Shown here: piece after piece, positions 56,096-64,000 of the stretch
Layout: every line of letters begins with the position of its first letter
How positions within the stretch are numbered: position 1 is the first letter of the stretch
IMG/VR virus record: IMGVR_UViG_3300029319_000006
Span: 1-64,000 of that record
Strand: one strand, 5' to 3'
Length of the DNA: 64,000 nucleotides
From: a virus
Notes under the pieces: generated by a model
What the model saw: only the letters and a program-made list of their open reading frames with translations
Told to the model about the DNA's origin: nothing
Databases searched by the model: none
Made by a program: the position numbers and the translations under genes

Positions 56096-57706
56096 TTATA
56101 CCGATAGTCCGGCAACTTCTTCGAAGTCAACCCCAGATCTTACGGCTACAAAATTAAGAGTGATGTAGTTGATTGAGCGTGCAGGCTTAATGAATACATT
56201 AGCCACAAATTCATTTCTATCAATGACTGCAGCTGTATTATTTGTAGCATCACAAACTACTCTAAAGTCTGTAATACCTCTCCTTCCTTTTACTTCTCTC
56301 AAGAAAGGTTCTACAATATTTACAAACTCTGCTCGAGTAAATTCATCATTCAATTCGAATAATGTATTTCTAGCAGCGAGTGCAATAGCTCTTTCAATTA
56401 CATTGAATAATCTTCTAACATTTATTCTATCAAATGCTGAAGGTCTATTCATATGTGTTTTATCTCCAAATAGCAATACACCTTGTCCAGGTAAATTAGC
56501 TATTGGATTGATACTAGCTTTATAAAGAGTATCTCTTTCAGATTTAGGAGGTGTGTAAGCTAAACTCGTAACTCCTAAATAAGCTCCTCTTCTAGGTCCA
56601 GCTGGTGAAAACCAAGGTGCAGCGTTTGCATCTGAAGCTGCCATAATACCAGCTGTTGAAGATGCTGCTGGAATATGAATAAATTTATCATTGAATTTAT
56701 CATATACCTTTAAGTAATTATTATCACATACAGCGTATGAACTAAATGTTACAGCATCTAAGTCAGTTACAGCTGAAGCAGTTGGAGTTGCATTTCCTAC
56801 AATAGAATTTTTAGCAGGAGAAGCTACAACAACACAATCTTTACGTGATGCTGCAGTTGCAATTAAATCATTAACTACAGTAGCATTTGTTCCTGATGCT
56901 AATGACATTGGAGCTATTAGAAAATCAAGTTCAATTGTATCTTTATCTTCAAATTGATCAAAAGCTCTAAATAAGTCATCTGTTCCTACAGTAGAACCAT
57001 CAAGTCCTCCTACTAAGGATATGTTACCAGCTGAATCTGCTAATGCATGAGAGTTAATTCTCACCCAATTTGAAGCTCTATTAATCACTTCTTTGAAATA
57101 ATTACTTGATCCATCTGCATTAGTAGCTGTAGATAATCCTGAAACGAATGGATATCTTTCAAGAACTTCTCCAGCAGTTCCTGTAATGACACCATCTTGA
57201 TCTAATACAAGAACATGCCTTTCATTTCCTGTTGGAGCTTTATCAAATTCTGCTTTGAATGAAGCTGATTTTCCTGCAAAATTTACTGCTCCAGCCCATT
57301 CAACTTTTAAGGAATTTCCTAAAAGTCCTGGATATTTTGCAAAAATTTTTCCTGTTGAATAAGTACCTTGTTCATAATCAGTATTATTTTTGATTAGAAC
57401 TGCTGCTGCTGAACTATCACATGCATTTCTTGCAGAAGCGTCAGCTGCTCTTGATACTTGTAGTTGATTAGAATATTTTAAAAAGTATGAAGCAGATAAA
57501 AAATCTGCGGCATAACTATCTGATGGAGATCCAAACGTATCAGCAAGAGACTTTTCATTTTGAATAAGTGTTGCTTCTTCTACAGGACCCCATTTGAATG
57601 ATCCGCCAAAAGCGCCTGTTGTCGACTGGACATTGGGTACCACACCCGATAGGTCGACTTCTTTGACGACAATAGCTGGAGATTCTGAAGGTGTACCAAT
57701 TGCCAT
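56096..57706 (-). CDS. 18: tail sheath protein (T4 gp18 family)
   Basis: 536 residues. VVKEVDLSGVVPNVQSTTGA and GAFGGSFKWGPVEEATLI at the N terminus and the C-terminal domain with NRPSAFDRINVRRLFNVIER, LNDEFTRAEFVNIVEPFL and NEFVANVFIKPARSINYITL are conserved sheath elements. Contracts during infection. Late promoter at 57772-57779. Confidence 0.97.
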   Translation of the reverse strand: MAIGTPSESPAIVVKEVDLSGVVPNVQSTTGAFGGSFKWGPVEEATLIQNEKSLADTFGSPSDSYAADFLSASYFLKYSNQLQVSRAADASARNACDSSAAAVLIKNNTDYEQGTYSTGKIFAKYPGLLGNSLKVEWAGAVNFAGKSASFKAEFDKAPTGNERHVLVLDQDGVITGTAGEVLERYPFVSGLSTATNADGSSNYFKEVINRASNWVRINSHALADSAGNISLVGGLDGSTVGTDDLFRAFDQFEDKDTIELDFLIAPMSLASGTNATVVNDLIATAASRKDCVVVASPAKNSIVGNATPTASAVTDLDAVTFSSYAVCDNNYLKVYDKFNDKFIHIPAASSTAGIMAASDANAAPWFSPAGPRRGAYLGVTSLAYTPPKSERDTLYKASINPIANLPGQGVLLFGDKTHMNRPSAFDRINVRRLFNVIERAIALAARNTLFELNDEFTRAEFVNIVEPFLREVKGRRGITDFRVVCDATNNTAAVIDRNEFVANVFIKPARSINYITLNFVAVRSGVDFEEVAGLSV

Positions 57707-57771
57707 GTCTTTTCCTCTTTCCAGTAATCGAATTATAAGTTTTTTTTCATAATACGGAGTTCAATTACCAA

Positions 57772-57779
57772 TATTTATA
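57772..57779 (-). promoter_or_regulatory. late promoter for the sheath/tube genes
   Basis: TATAAATA on the minus strand, 66 bases before ATG 57706. Confidence 0.75.
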
Positions 57780-57790
57780 ATTCTTAATAT

Positions 57791-59416
57791 TTAGTAGGGA
57801 GTTCCCCACTCTTCTACCCATTTTTTAGTAGACCATTGATCTTGACGTTCTTGTTGTTCAGCATGATCTAATCCATCATCAATGTGTCCAAATGGTAAAA
57901 CATCATCTTCAATTACTTTCATTTGTTGTTTAAATAACATATCTTTGATATCAACATCTGTTAATGTAGAGAAATAACTTCCTGTAGCAAAGTATGCAAA
58001 CATTACTAAATTCATCATTAAATCATCATGGTTACCATCAGATGCTTCATATGATACACCTTTAGATACAAAAGTGGATATTTCTAATATTGTATTCTCA
58101 TCTACAATTTTCAATTTGTTTTCTTCTAATAAATCTTTGATTCCTGAACATCCTATTCTTTTTACTTTACGATTCATTTCAATACCAATTCTACTAGATT
58201 TTACTGTAGACTCCATGAATAAATTTTCATATTCTAAATCATTATATAAACCATTTGTAACTAATGTTCCTTGATCATTTGATTCTACAACAACCCAAGC
58301 ATTATTATAGAATTTTGCATACTTATATATAATGTCAGGGAAGAGTAACGGAGAGATAAGGTTATTGCGATATACAGCAACTTGCTCAAAAGGCCGTGTG
58401 CTAATATCGATCAAAGTAAATGTAGAATAATCCTGTCCTCTTCCTTTAGAAACATCAACAGTCATCACATATTGATGATCTGTTTGAGGTTCTTTGTATA
58501 TAAAGGTACTATTTCCCTCTGATATTTTTTTAGGTGGTTGTGCCCTCATTCCCATTAATGTTTCTGCATTAATAAGAGTGTCTCCAGTTCCAAAAAATGT
58601 ATTACCAAATTCTTGATCAAATTGTAATTGAGAAGTATTTGCAATTGTTTCTTGTTTCCATTTTTTATCCCTTCCTGGAACATCCCACCAATCAACACGA
58701 AATGGTTTAAACTCATTTACTCTTTGTATAGCTCCTGTCCATATTTTTTCAAATTGATTACCTATTCCATTAGCAGTAGATGTAATTACAACTTTTGTAT
58801 CTTTACCAGAAGAAATAACTGGATATGTAGATGTATAAAATTCTGAAGCATTTTCAACAAAAGCAAACTCATCAAGGTATAATAAATTTACAGACATACC
58901 TCTAATAGAAGATCCAGATGTTGCTGCAGATATAACTCTACTATTATTACTAAATTCTATACTTCTTTTATTTAAAGCCTTACATCCTGGTTGTAAAAAG
59001 AATGGTAAGTTTTCTAACATAAGAGTTATTCTACTTAACATTTCTTGAGCAGTAGCTCCTTTGTTTGCTAAAATAGCAACAACTTTTTCTGGATTAAATA
59101 TAGCATACCATAATAAAAAGGCAACAGAAGAAATAGATTTTCCTGATTGTCTACAAGCTAATATTATAGAAAATCTGTTATCATTAAAATGTTTGAACAT
59201 TTTTTCTTGATAAGGATATAATTTGAATGGTACTAAACCTAGATCAACATGAATAATTTTACAATAATTTTCAGCAAAATAAGCTGGTGAATCCATACAT
59301 TTTTTATATTCACTTACTTCATCAAGTGTAAAATTAGTAATAACACCATCTTTTTTGACATTGACATTACCTAAATAAGTTTCATTATTCATCTGTCTTA
59401 TAGTCATTAATGTCAA
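57791..59416 (-). CDS. 17: terminase large subunit (T4 gp17 family)
   Basis: 541 residues. ILACRQSGKSISSVAFLL is Walker A, VNLLYLDEFAFV Walker B, and VITSTANGIGNQF motif III of the ATPase. VMTVDVSKGRGQDYSTFTL opens the nuclease, and EASDGNHDDLMMNLVMF carries its later Asp residues. Packages DNA through gp20. Confidence 0.97.
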   Translation of the reverse strand: MTLMTIRQMNNETYLGNVNVKKDGVITNFTLDEVSEYKKCMDSPAYFAENYCKIIHVDLGLVPFKLYPYQEKMFKHFNDNRFSIILACRQSGKSISSVAFLLWYAIFNPEKVVAILANKGATAQEMLSRITLMLENLPFFLQPGCKALNKRSIEFSNNSRVISAATSGSSIRGMSVNLLYLDEFAFVENASEFYTSTYPVISSGKDTKVVITSTANGIGNQFEKIWTGAIQRVNEFKPFRVDWWDVPGRDKKWKQETIANTSQLQFDQEFGNTFFGTGDTLINAETLMGMRAQPPKKISEGNSTFIYKEPQTDHQYVMTVDVSKGRGQDYSTFTLIDISTRPFEQVAVYRNNLISPLLFPDIIYKYAKFYNNAWVVVESNDQGTLVTNGLYNDLEYENLFMESTVKSSRIGIEMNRKVKRIGCSGIKDLLEENKLKIVDENTILEISTFVSKGVSYEASDGNHDDLMMNLVMFAYFATGSYFSTLTDVDIKDMLFKQQMKVIEDDVLPFGHIDDGLDHAEQQERQDQWSTKKWVEEWGTPY

Positions 59417-59744
59417 CTACTTTTTCCTCATTATCTTTTTTTAACAACATACGTTGTAAATCACTAGTAGAACCAATAAAGACGTTATTATTAGTTGTGT
59501 TGGGAATTTCTTTTACTTTATCATCTGGTTTATCATAATCTTTTTTCTTTTTATGTAGATCCATTAAAGAATCACTTATTTCACCAATATTTTTTATCAT
59601 ACCAGACATAACTTCAAATGCTCTAGGATGTTCGGTAGCTTTGGCCACATCAACCATATCATCTAAAGCTGCAGAACCTTTTGCTAAAAGTTCATGTTTG
59701 ATTTGCCTTGCGTATTCAAAATCATTTTTTGCGTTATCAGACAT
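59385..59744 (-). CDS. 16: terminase small subunit (gp16-like)
   Basis: About 119 residues from ATG 59744; the longer frame to 59822 would add an unrelated hydrophobic stretch from inside gene 15. EYARQIKHELLAKGSAALDD and HPRAFEVMSGMIKNIGEISD are conserved helices of phage gp16. Overlaps gene 17. Recognises DNA and regulates gp17. Confidence 0.85.
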   Translation of the reverse strand: MSDNAKNDFEYARQIKHELLAKGSAALDDMVDVAKATEHPRAFEVMSGMIKNIGEISDSLMDLHKKKKDYDKPDDKVKEIPNTTNNNVFIGSTSDLQRMLLKKDNEEKVVDINDYKTDE

Positions 59745-59745
59745 T

Positions 59746-60543
59746 TTAACTACTATCAAAATCGAATAGAGAAGCATAATCAGCAGAATCATTAAATCCA
59801 AAATCACTATCTGCGGATACACTAAATGGTTGTGGTCTTGTTCTAAACTTAGCTACTTGTAAATCAGAATCTCTTAGTCCTCTATTTATTTCAAACATAT
59901 TGGTTTCTGCTGTTCTAATAACTTTAGATTCAGCAATTGGACCATAAAAATTTATTCTCATATCAAATGTTAGAGTATATATTATTGTTCTTCTTTGTTC
60001 TAATGATCCTTCAAAATCATCAGCAAAATCTACTCCTGTTAAAGCTATTGGAATATCTTCTTTTACATTTGGAAAATCAGTACCAAAAGGTTTTATTGTT
60101 ACTGAATATTGAGGATTAAAAAATGGTAAAATTTGTTCAACAATTTGTAAACAATCATCTTGACTTTTTGCATATATACTTAATTGAAATCCAATATTAT
60201 ATGGAACAAAAGTATAAAATTTATTTCTTAGAGCACTTGTTGAACCTGATTGTTGAAAAGTATTAGTTTTTTGTAATTGTCTTCCTGCATCATAATTAAT
60301 TGATATAATCTCAAACGACATACGTGGTAGTTTTATAGCTACTTTTGTATTAGTATCTAAATCTGGATTTTCTCTGATTCTTTCTAAATATTTTCTACTT
60401 GGTGCATAAGATAAAGGAACTTTTACTTGAGAAATAACTTTCCCAGCACTATCTTTTCTTAGAACATAAAGATTGTTGAAAAGAGTACCAAATACTGCTA
60501 CACTTTTTCTTAATCTCTGATGATAAAACCATGTTCCAAACAT
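59746..60543 (-). CDS. 15: tail sheath stabiliser/completion protein (T4 gp15 family)
   Basis: 265 residues. Starts MFGTWFYHQRLRKSVAVFGT, like T4 gp15 (MFGxFYxxxxRR). KVPLSYAPSRKYLERI, LSIYAKSQDDCLQIVEQILP and RRTIIYTLTFDMRINFYGP match along its length. Caps the tail and joins it to the neck. Confidence 0.93.
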   Translation of the reverse strand: MFGTWFYHQRLRKSVAVFGTLFNNLYVLRKDSAGKVISQVKVPLSYAPSRKYLERIRENPDLDTNTKVAIKLPRMSFEIISINYDAGRQLQKTNTFQQSGSTSALRNKFYTFVPYNIGFQLSIYAKSQDDCLQIVEQILPFFNPQYSVTIKPFGTDFPNVKEDIPIALTGVDFADDFEGSLEQRRTIIYTLTFDMRINFYGPIAESKVIRTAETNMFEINRGLRDSDLQVAKFRTRPQPFSVSADSDFGFNDSADYASLFDFDSS

Positions 60544-60545
60544 TG

Positions 60546-60806
60546 TTAACCTTTATAAATTTTTTGTAAATGATCTTCAAATGCTTCTACTTTAGCTAGT
60601 CTATCTGGCCAAAGAATATATTCTTTTTCAGGATTCTTCTTCAAATTGTTTAGTAACGGTACAATTGCATTATAAAGATTATCTAATCTATCTCTTGTAG
60701 CAGTAGCATCAGTAGATACTGATTCAGCTTTTTTAGTGGCTGTTTGAACAGCTTCTAACTCTTCTTCATCAACTGCTGTAAAACCAAAATCAAATATATC
60801 AGACAT
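60546..60806 (-). CDS. small coiled-coil protein in neck operon, 86 aa
   Basis: Acidic N terminus (MSDIFDFGFTAVDEEELEAV), a coiled region, then EKEYILWPDRLAKVEAFEDH. Similar small genes sit here in other T4-like marine phages to my memory, but I cannot name a function. Start overlaps the Cys-rich gene (TAATG). Confidence 0.65.
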   Translation of the reverse strand: MSDIFDFGFTAVDEEELEAVQTATKKAESVSTDATATRDRLDNLYNAIVPLLNNLKKNPEKEYILWPDRLAKVEAFEDHLQKIYKG

Positions 60807-60934
60807 TATTCACACTTTACACATTTACATCCTGTACAAACATCATTTGCACATTCTAAACATTCTTTCTCACAATGAGATGGATGATCACATTTTTTAC
60901 ATTTATTTTCATATGTTATTTCTCTAAGTAACAT
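60806..60934 (-). CDS. tiny Cys-rich zinc-binding-like protein, 42 aa
   Basis: ATG 60934 to TAA 60806: begins MLLREITYENKCKKCDHPSH and contains nine cysteines (CKKC, CEKECLEC, CTGCKC, VKC) and two histidines. The density suits two zinc sites or a metallothionein-like cluster. Both ends overlap neighbours by TAATG junctions, which strongly suggests it is translated despite its size. Confidence 0.7.
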   Translation of the reverse strand: MLLREITYENKCKKCDHPSHCEKECLECANDVCTGCKCVKCE

Positions 60935-61839
60935 TAATTATTCTCCGGATCACCAAATGGATTGTCCTCACTAAAATCTAAGAAATCGGATGTAGCTGTT
61001 TTAAAATCAGTATTCTGTTCATTTTGCGATATCTGATTATCTTGACTCAGTATAGTACTTATAGTAGCTAAAGAAACATTTCCGGCACTATCTTGTGGAA
61101 GAGAACCAACAACTTGCCTTCCTGTTATAAAATTATGAAATTTTCCATCACTTGCTCCAACATGTATTAATCCTAATTCTCTACTTGTAGGATTCCAACT
61201 TGAAACTTCTCCAGACATTATAGTACCTGATGCTAATGTTTGTGTAACATTTTCTCCTATAAAGAATCCTTGACTTGCACTATCTAATCTAAAATTATAT
61301 TCGTATGCATATGAAGTCTCTATATTATCTATTACATCAACACCAGTATCAAGATCTTCATCATTATACTCAAATAACTCACAGCGAAGTTTATAAGTTA
61401 CTAAATTACTTAATTGATAAAAAGGTTGTTCATGTTCAACATGCATAATTTGAAATAATGAATTTGATAATGGTAAGTATACCAAATCTCCTTCTTTAGG
61501 TCTAACTGAATTAATGTCGTTATCAATTCTACTAATGGTATTTTTCCATCTTCGTCTTGCAACAACAAAAGTAGCTTGATCTCTTATCTCAACTCCAAAT
61601 CTTGTAAAGAGATCTCCTTCACCATCAAACGCATCAGTATTTTCTAAATACATTTCTATTTTATAAGAAGCACTAAACTTAGAAGGAACATCATCACCAA
61701 AAACTCTATCTTCATTTACTATAGTTCTTGGAAGATAGTAAACATCTTGACCATACATCTTTAGAGATTCTATAACAATATCTTCGTATAGATTTTGTTC
61801 TGATCTTACTTTTTGACTAAAATGTAAATTGGTAGCCAT
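60934..61839 (-). CDS. 14: neck protein (T4 gp14 family)
   Basis: 301 residues. DIVIESLKMYGQDVYYLPRT, FGDDVPSKFSASYKIEMYLE, GEGDLFTRFGVEIRDQATFV and PKEGDLVYLPLSNSLFQIMH match gp14. Joins head and tail with gp13. Confidence 0.93.
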   Translation of the reverse strand: MATNLHFSQKVRSEQNLYEDIVIESLKMYGQDVYYLPRTIVNEDRVFGDDVPSKFSASYKIEMYLENTDAFDGEGDLFTRFGVEIRDQATFVVARRRWKNTISRIDNDINSVRPKEGDLVYLPLSNSLFQIMHVEHEQPFYQLSNLVTYKLRCELFEYNDEDLDTGVDVIDNIETSYAYEYNFRLDSASQGFFIGENVTQTLASGTIMSGEVSSWNPTSRELGLIHVGASDGKFHNFITGRQVVGSLPQDSAGNVSLATISTILSQDNQISQNEQNTDFKTATSDFLDFSEDNPFGDPENN

Positions 61840-61841
61840 TA

Positions 61842-62594
61842 TTACCCCACAAAGAAATCAACTGGTAATTCAGCATCTGATCTTATTTTTTCTCTAAGTC
61901 GTTCTAATTCTTGGGTAGCATCATCATATATTTGTCTACCATTAAGTTGAACTCCTCCAGGTAAGACCATACCATCAAATTTAACTAAATTTTGACCCCA
62001 TTGTTGTTTTATTAATTGTGTAGTATATTCCTTTAACCACATATCATTCCATACTGATGTATAGGTAGCTTCATCTACATGAAGATGAGTTTCAATTATA
62101 ATGTATTCGCCTGCTTTGATATCTTCTTCTTCAAACTCTCCATGTATATACAATCTGTTTTGTTTTCTTACAAAATCTATTTGTGGTGCACCATTTAATT
62201 TATTGTCTAATAATGACAAATATTGTTGTATTTGTTCATAATATGCTAAATCTCCTACATAAGAATGCATATTAGCAATATCATTTAGATGCATTTGATA
62301 TTTTATACTAAACATATTTCTAGAATATAAAGATGAACTTACTCTAAACATTTTAGTTACAAATATAGTTCCTGTTGGTAATGTAATAAATTTGTTAGTA
62401 ACATCAGAAGCAGTTACTAGATGTTTTGTATAAGCTCTAAAAGTTGCATCACTGTGATATTCTCTATAGTATTGAAGTGCTTCATCAACACGATCATCTA
62501 CTTGATCATCATCTACATTAATTTCTGTTACAGGAGCTCCCAATCTCCTTTTACAATAATCTATTAATGTTGCTCTACTAGTTGGTGTAGCCAT
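61842..62594 (-). CDS. 13: neck protein (T4 gp13 family)
   Basis: 250 residues. LIDYCKRRLGAPVTEINVDD, VDEALQYYREYHSD, MHLNDIANMHSYVGDLAYYE and WGQNLVKFDGMVLPGGVQLN are gp13-type segments. It completes heads after packaging. Confidence 0.92.
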   Translation of the reverse strand: MATPTSRATLIDYCKRRLGAPVTEINVDDDQVDDRVDEALQYYREYHSDATFRAYTKHLVTASDVTNKFITLPTGTIFVTKMFRVSSSLYSRNMFSIKYQMHLNDIANMHSYVGDLAYYEQIQQYLSLLDNKLNGAPQIDFVRKQNRLYIHGEFEEEDIKAGEYIIIETHLHVDEATYTSVWNDMWLKEYTTQLIKQQWGQNLVKFDGMVLPGGVQLNGRQIYDDATQELERLREKIRSDAELPVDFFVG

Positions 62595-62604
62595 TTGTTT
62601 ATCC

Positions 62605-63909
62605 TTAATTTAATAATGAACCAGATGCATCATAAACATTTATTCTATAGTATGATCCGTGTTGACCATCTAATAAATCAGCATCTAATCCATTTCCAGC
62701 TCCGTCTCTTGTTTTTATATCTGTGTATATTGTTGCTCCATATAATGAAGTTAATTCTGCTGAATCTATTTTTATATCACCAGAAGATAAACCTATTCCA
62801 GTTCCTCCTGTAAAATGTGCTCTAACTTCACTTGCAGAAGGTCCTGTATATGTTATAACTCCTGTTCCAGAATTGTAAGCCAGAGATCCATCTCCACCAG
62901 CATCTGTAATTGTTATAGCACCTCTAGCTCTAGAATTTAAAAAGTATAAATTACTTCCTTCTGATAAATCACTTGTACTAAAGGATGTAAGTCCTATTCT
63001 AGCATTTAATGTAGATCCACTTGTAGTTCCTAATGCCATTGTAGCATTTGCAGAATCAAAAGTTAATGATGAAACACCAGCAATAGGAACAACACCAATA
63101 CTATCAATAAATCCACTTGCATCTACTTTTATTTTAGGAACAAATGAATTACTTCCATAAGATCCAGCTACTCCAGATTGAGATGTTCTTGCTAGATATT
63201 TTACAGATAATTTACCATTTGCACTATCTTTAGATGTTATAACTCCAGATGTTGGAAGTGTTACTGATGTAGCTCCTGTTGTAGTAAGAGCTATAGAATT
63301 TCCTACTGTAGTAGAAAAACCATCTCCAAATGTTACATCTCCATAAATTTTAAAAGCTCTATCAGCATTCAAAACATCTATTGTAATAGTTCTATCAGCA
63401 GATAAATTATTACCCACAACAGCATTATCTGATACAAATCTAGTTTCAAAGTTTGTATTAGAAACATCTCTTAATCCAAATGTAGTAATATCTGTTATTG
63501 ATCCAGCTTCGATTGATGGAGTTGTTAATGTTGCTGAAGTTAATGTTTTATTAGTAAGAGTTTCAATACCATTAATAGTAGCAAAATTAGCACCTGATAA
63601 AGCAGCATTGAATTGACCTATAGTACCAGATAATGTATTATTAGTTAAGTTAAAAGTTTTATTAGTTAGTGTTTGAGACGAAGTTAGTGTAGGAATCTCA
63701 CTTGAATCTATTCTAATAATAACATCTTGATTCCTTGCTCCAGTCGGAACAATTTCCATACCTCCACCGTCAGTCAATGCTCTGACATAGTTACCACTAG
63801 TATTAGAATCTAGTTTTATTATTTGACTTTGTACAATGTTTATAGTAGTATTAGAGTCTAGCCCTGCAGCTAGAGATGTACTTAAAAATGTACTAAGATT
63901 TTTTACCAT
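62605..63909 (-). CDS. tail-fibre or fibritin-like protein, 434 aa
   Basis: Low-complexity beta-helix/coiled repeats: LTSSQTLTNKTFNLTNNTLS, TLTNKTLTSATLTTP and similar xLTNKTL units, Ser/Thr/Gly/Asn-rich. The C-terminal NGLDADLLDGQHGSYYRINV is a motif common in phage fibre proteins. Located where T4 has wac and 12. Could be neck whiskers or a host-recognition fibre. Rapidly evolving, so homology by position only. Confidence 0.75.
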   Translation of the reverse strand: MVKNLSTFLSTSLAAGLDSNTTINIVQSQIIKLDSNTSGNYVRALTDGGGMEIVPTGARNQDVIIRIDSSEIPTLTSSQTLTNKTFNLTNNTLSGTIGQFNAALSGANFATINGIETLTNKTLTSATLTTPSIEAGSITDITTFGLRDVSNTNFETRFVSDNAVVGNNLSADRTITIDVLNADRAFKIYGDVTFGDGFSTTVGNSIALTTTGATSVTLPTSGVITSKDSANGKLSVKYLARTSQSGVAGSYGSNSFVPKIKVDASGFIDSIGVVPIAGVSSLTFDSANATMALGTTSGSTLNARIGLTSFSTSDLSEGSNLYFLNSRARGAITITDAGGDGSLAYNSGTGVITYTGPSASEVRAHFTGGTGIGLSSGDIKIDSAELTSLYGATIYTDIKTRDGAGNGLDADLLDGQHGSYYRINVYDASGSLLN

Positions 63910-64000
63910 TTATGCTTGTGCCTCTGACCATTTAAGTTCGATCGTTCCGTCACCTCGACCCGCCAAGAAGAAAATATTAATAGCTAAAATATCAGGTCCA
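63910..64000 (-). CDS. 3' end of a further structural gene (partial)
   Basis: An open frame enters from the right edge and ends at TAA 63912-63910. The last residues read IELKWSEAQA after a Gly-rich, beta-like stretch (FFLAGRGDGT). Its stop overlaps the fibre gene start. Too short to name; a baseplate wedge or fibre protein is expected here. Confidence 0.55.
   Translation of the reverse strand, partial: GPDILAINIFFLAGRGDGTIELKWSEAQA

Noticed and set aside
1-64000. CRISPR array, insertion sequence or transposase
   Set aside because: No regularly spaced repeats, no transposase-like ORF and no terminal inverted repeats were noticed; repeats in the fibre gene are coding.
1-64000. Bacterial chromosome carrying a prophage
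   Set aside because: No integrase, repressor or host housekeeping operons are present; the dense overlapping gene layout and complete T4 core indicate a virulent phage genome.

Overview
The window is a 64 kb piece of an AT-rich, T4-like (contractile-tailed) marine bacteriophage genome, most plausibly a pelagiphage or a close relative infecting a SAR11-type alphaproteobacterium. The T4 order of head, neck and tail genes (13-14-15-16-17-18-19-20-67/68-like-21-22-23) is complete on the minus strand. So are the replication, recombination and late-transcription genes (41, uvsX, 43, regA, 62, 44, 45, 46, 47, 55, uvsW, uvsY). The alphaproteobacterial link rests on base composition, marine-phage accessory genes (hsp20, pstS, tryptophan-halogenase-like, folE/queD/queE) and a circularly permuted two-piece tmRNA whose tag reads ANDNFAPSDYALAA.

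Layout. Positions 1-9.0 kb: small genes, a dihydroorotate-dehydrogenase-like gene, exported proteins, an SDR, an Asp/Asn-hydroxylase-like gene, a small outer-membrane-like protein, the permuted tmRNA, and an uptake cassette (BMP-family binding protein, PiT-like permease, PstS). Positions 9.1-10.1 kb: a class II tRNA with anticodon GUU directly downstream of a compact AsnRS/AsnA-like gene. Positions 10.1-15.3 kb: a SleB-like lysin, then plus-strand late genes (SNase, EF-hand membrane protein) and many tiny membrane proteins. Positions 15.3-22 kb: nucleotide and DNA-modification genes (dUTPase/dCTP-deaminase-like, DUF3310, DpdA-like transglycosylase, FolE, QueE, QueD, ThyX) with three histidine-rich candidate internal head proteins in between. 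Positions 22-48.7 kb: the replication/recombination core, interleaved with a UDP-glucose-dehydrogenase-like gene, a cytidylyltransferase, a phosphoenolpyruvate-carboxykinase homologue, two phosphoribosyltransferases, an ANL adenylating enzyme beside a flavin halogenase, and several Fe(II)/2OG or cupin oxygenase-like genes. Positions 48.7-64 kb: a tube-like protein, a small early plus-strand operon with a lone ArdC-N-like domain, then the virion module ending in a tail-fibre-like gene.

Regulation is readable. Sigma70-like promoters (TTGAC or a variant, 17-nt spacer, TATAAT-like) precede early or middle genes; two share at least 42 identical bases. T4-type late boxes (TATAAATA) precede the AsnRS-like/tRNA unit, the tmRNA, the histidine-rich proteins, several plus-strand genes and virion genes, matching a phage that encodes gp55. 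Rho-independent hairpins separate the transport genes and end the gp23 unit.

The most unusual elements are (i) the AsnRS-like gene fused in operon with a Leu-bodied, GUU-anticodon, G73 tRNA, (ii) the phage-borne permuted tmRNA under a late promoter, (iii) a PEPCK homologue, (iv) the adenylation/halogenase pair and (v) a 7-deazaguanine DNA-modification set with no visible QueC.
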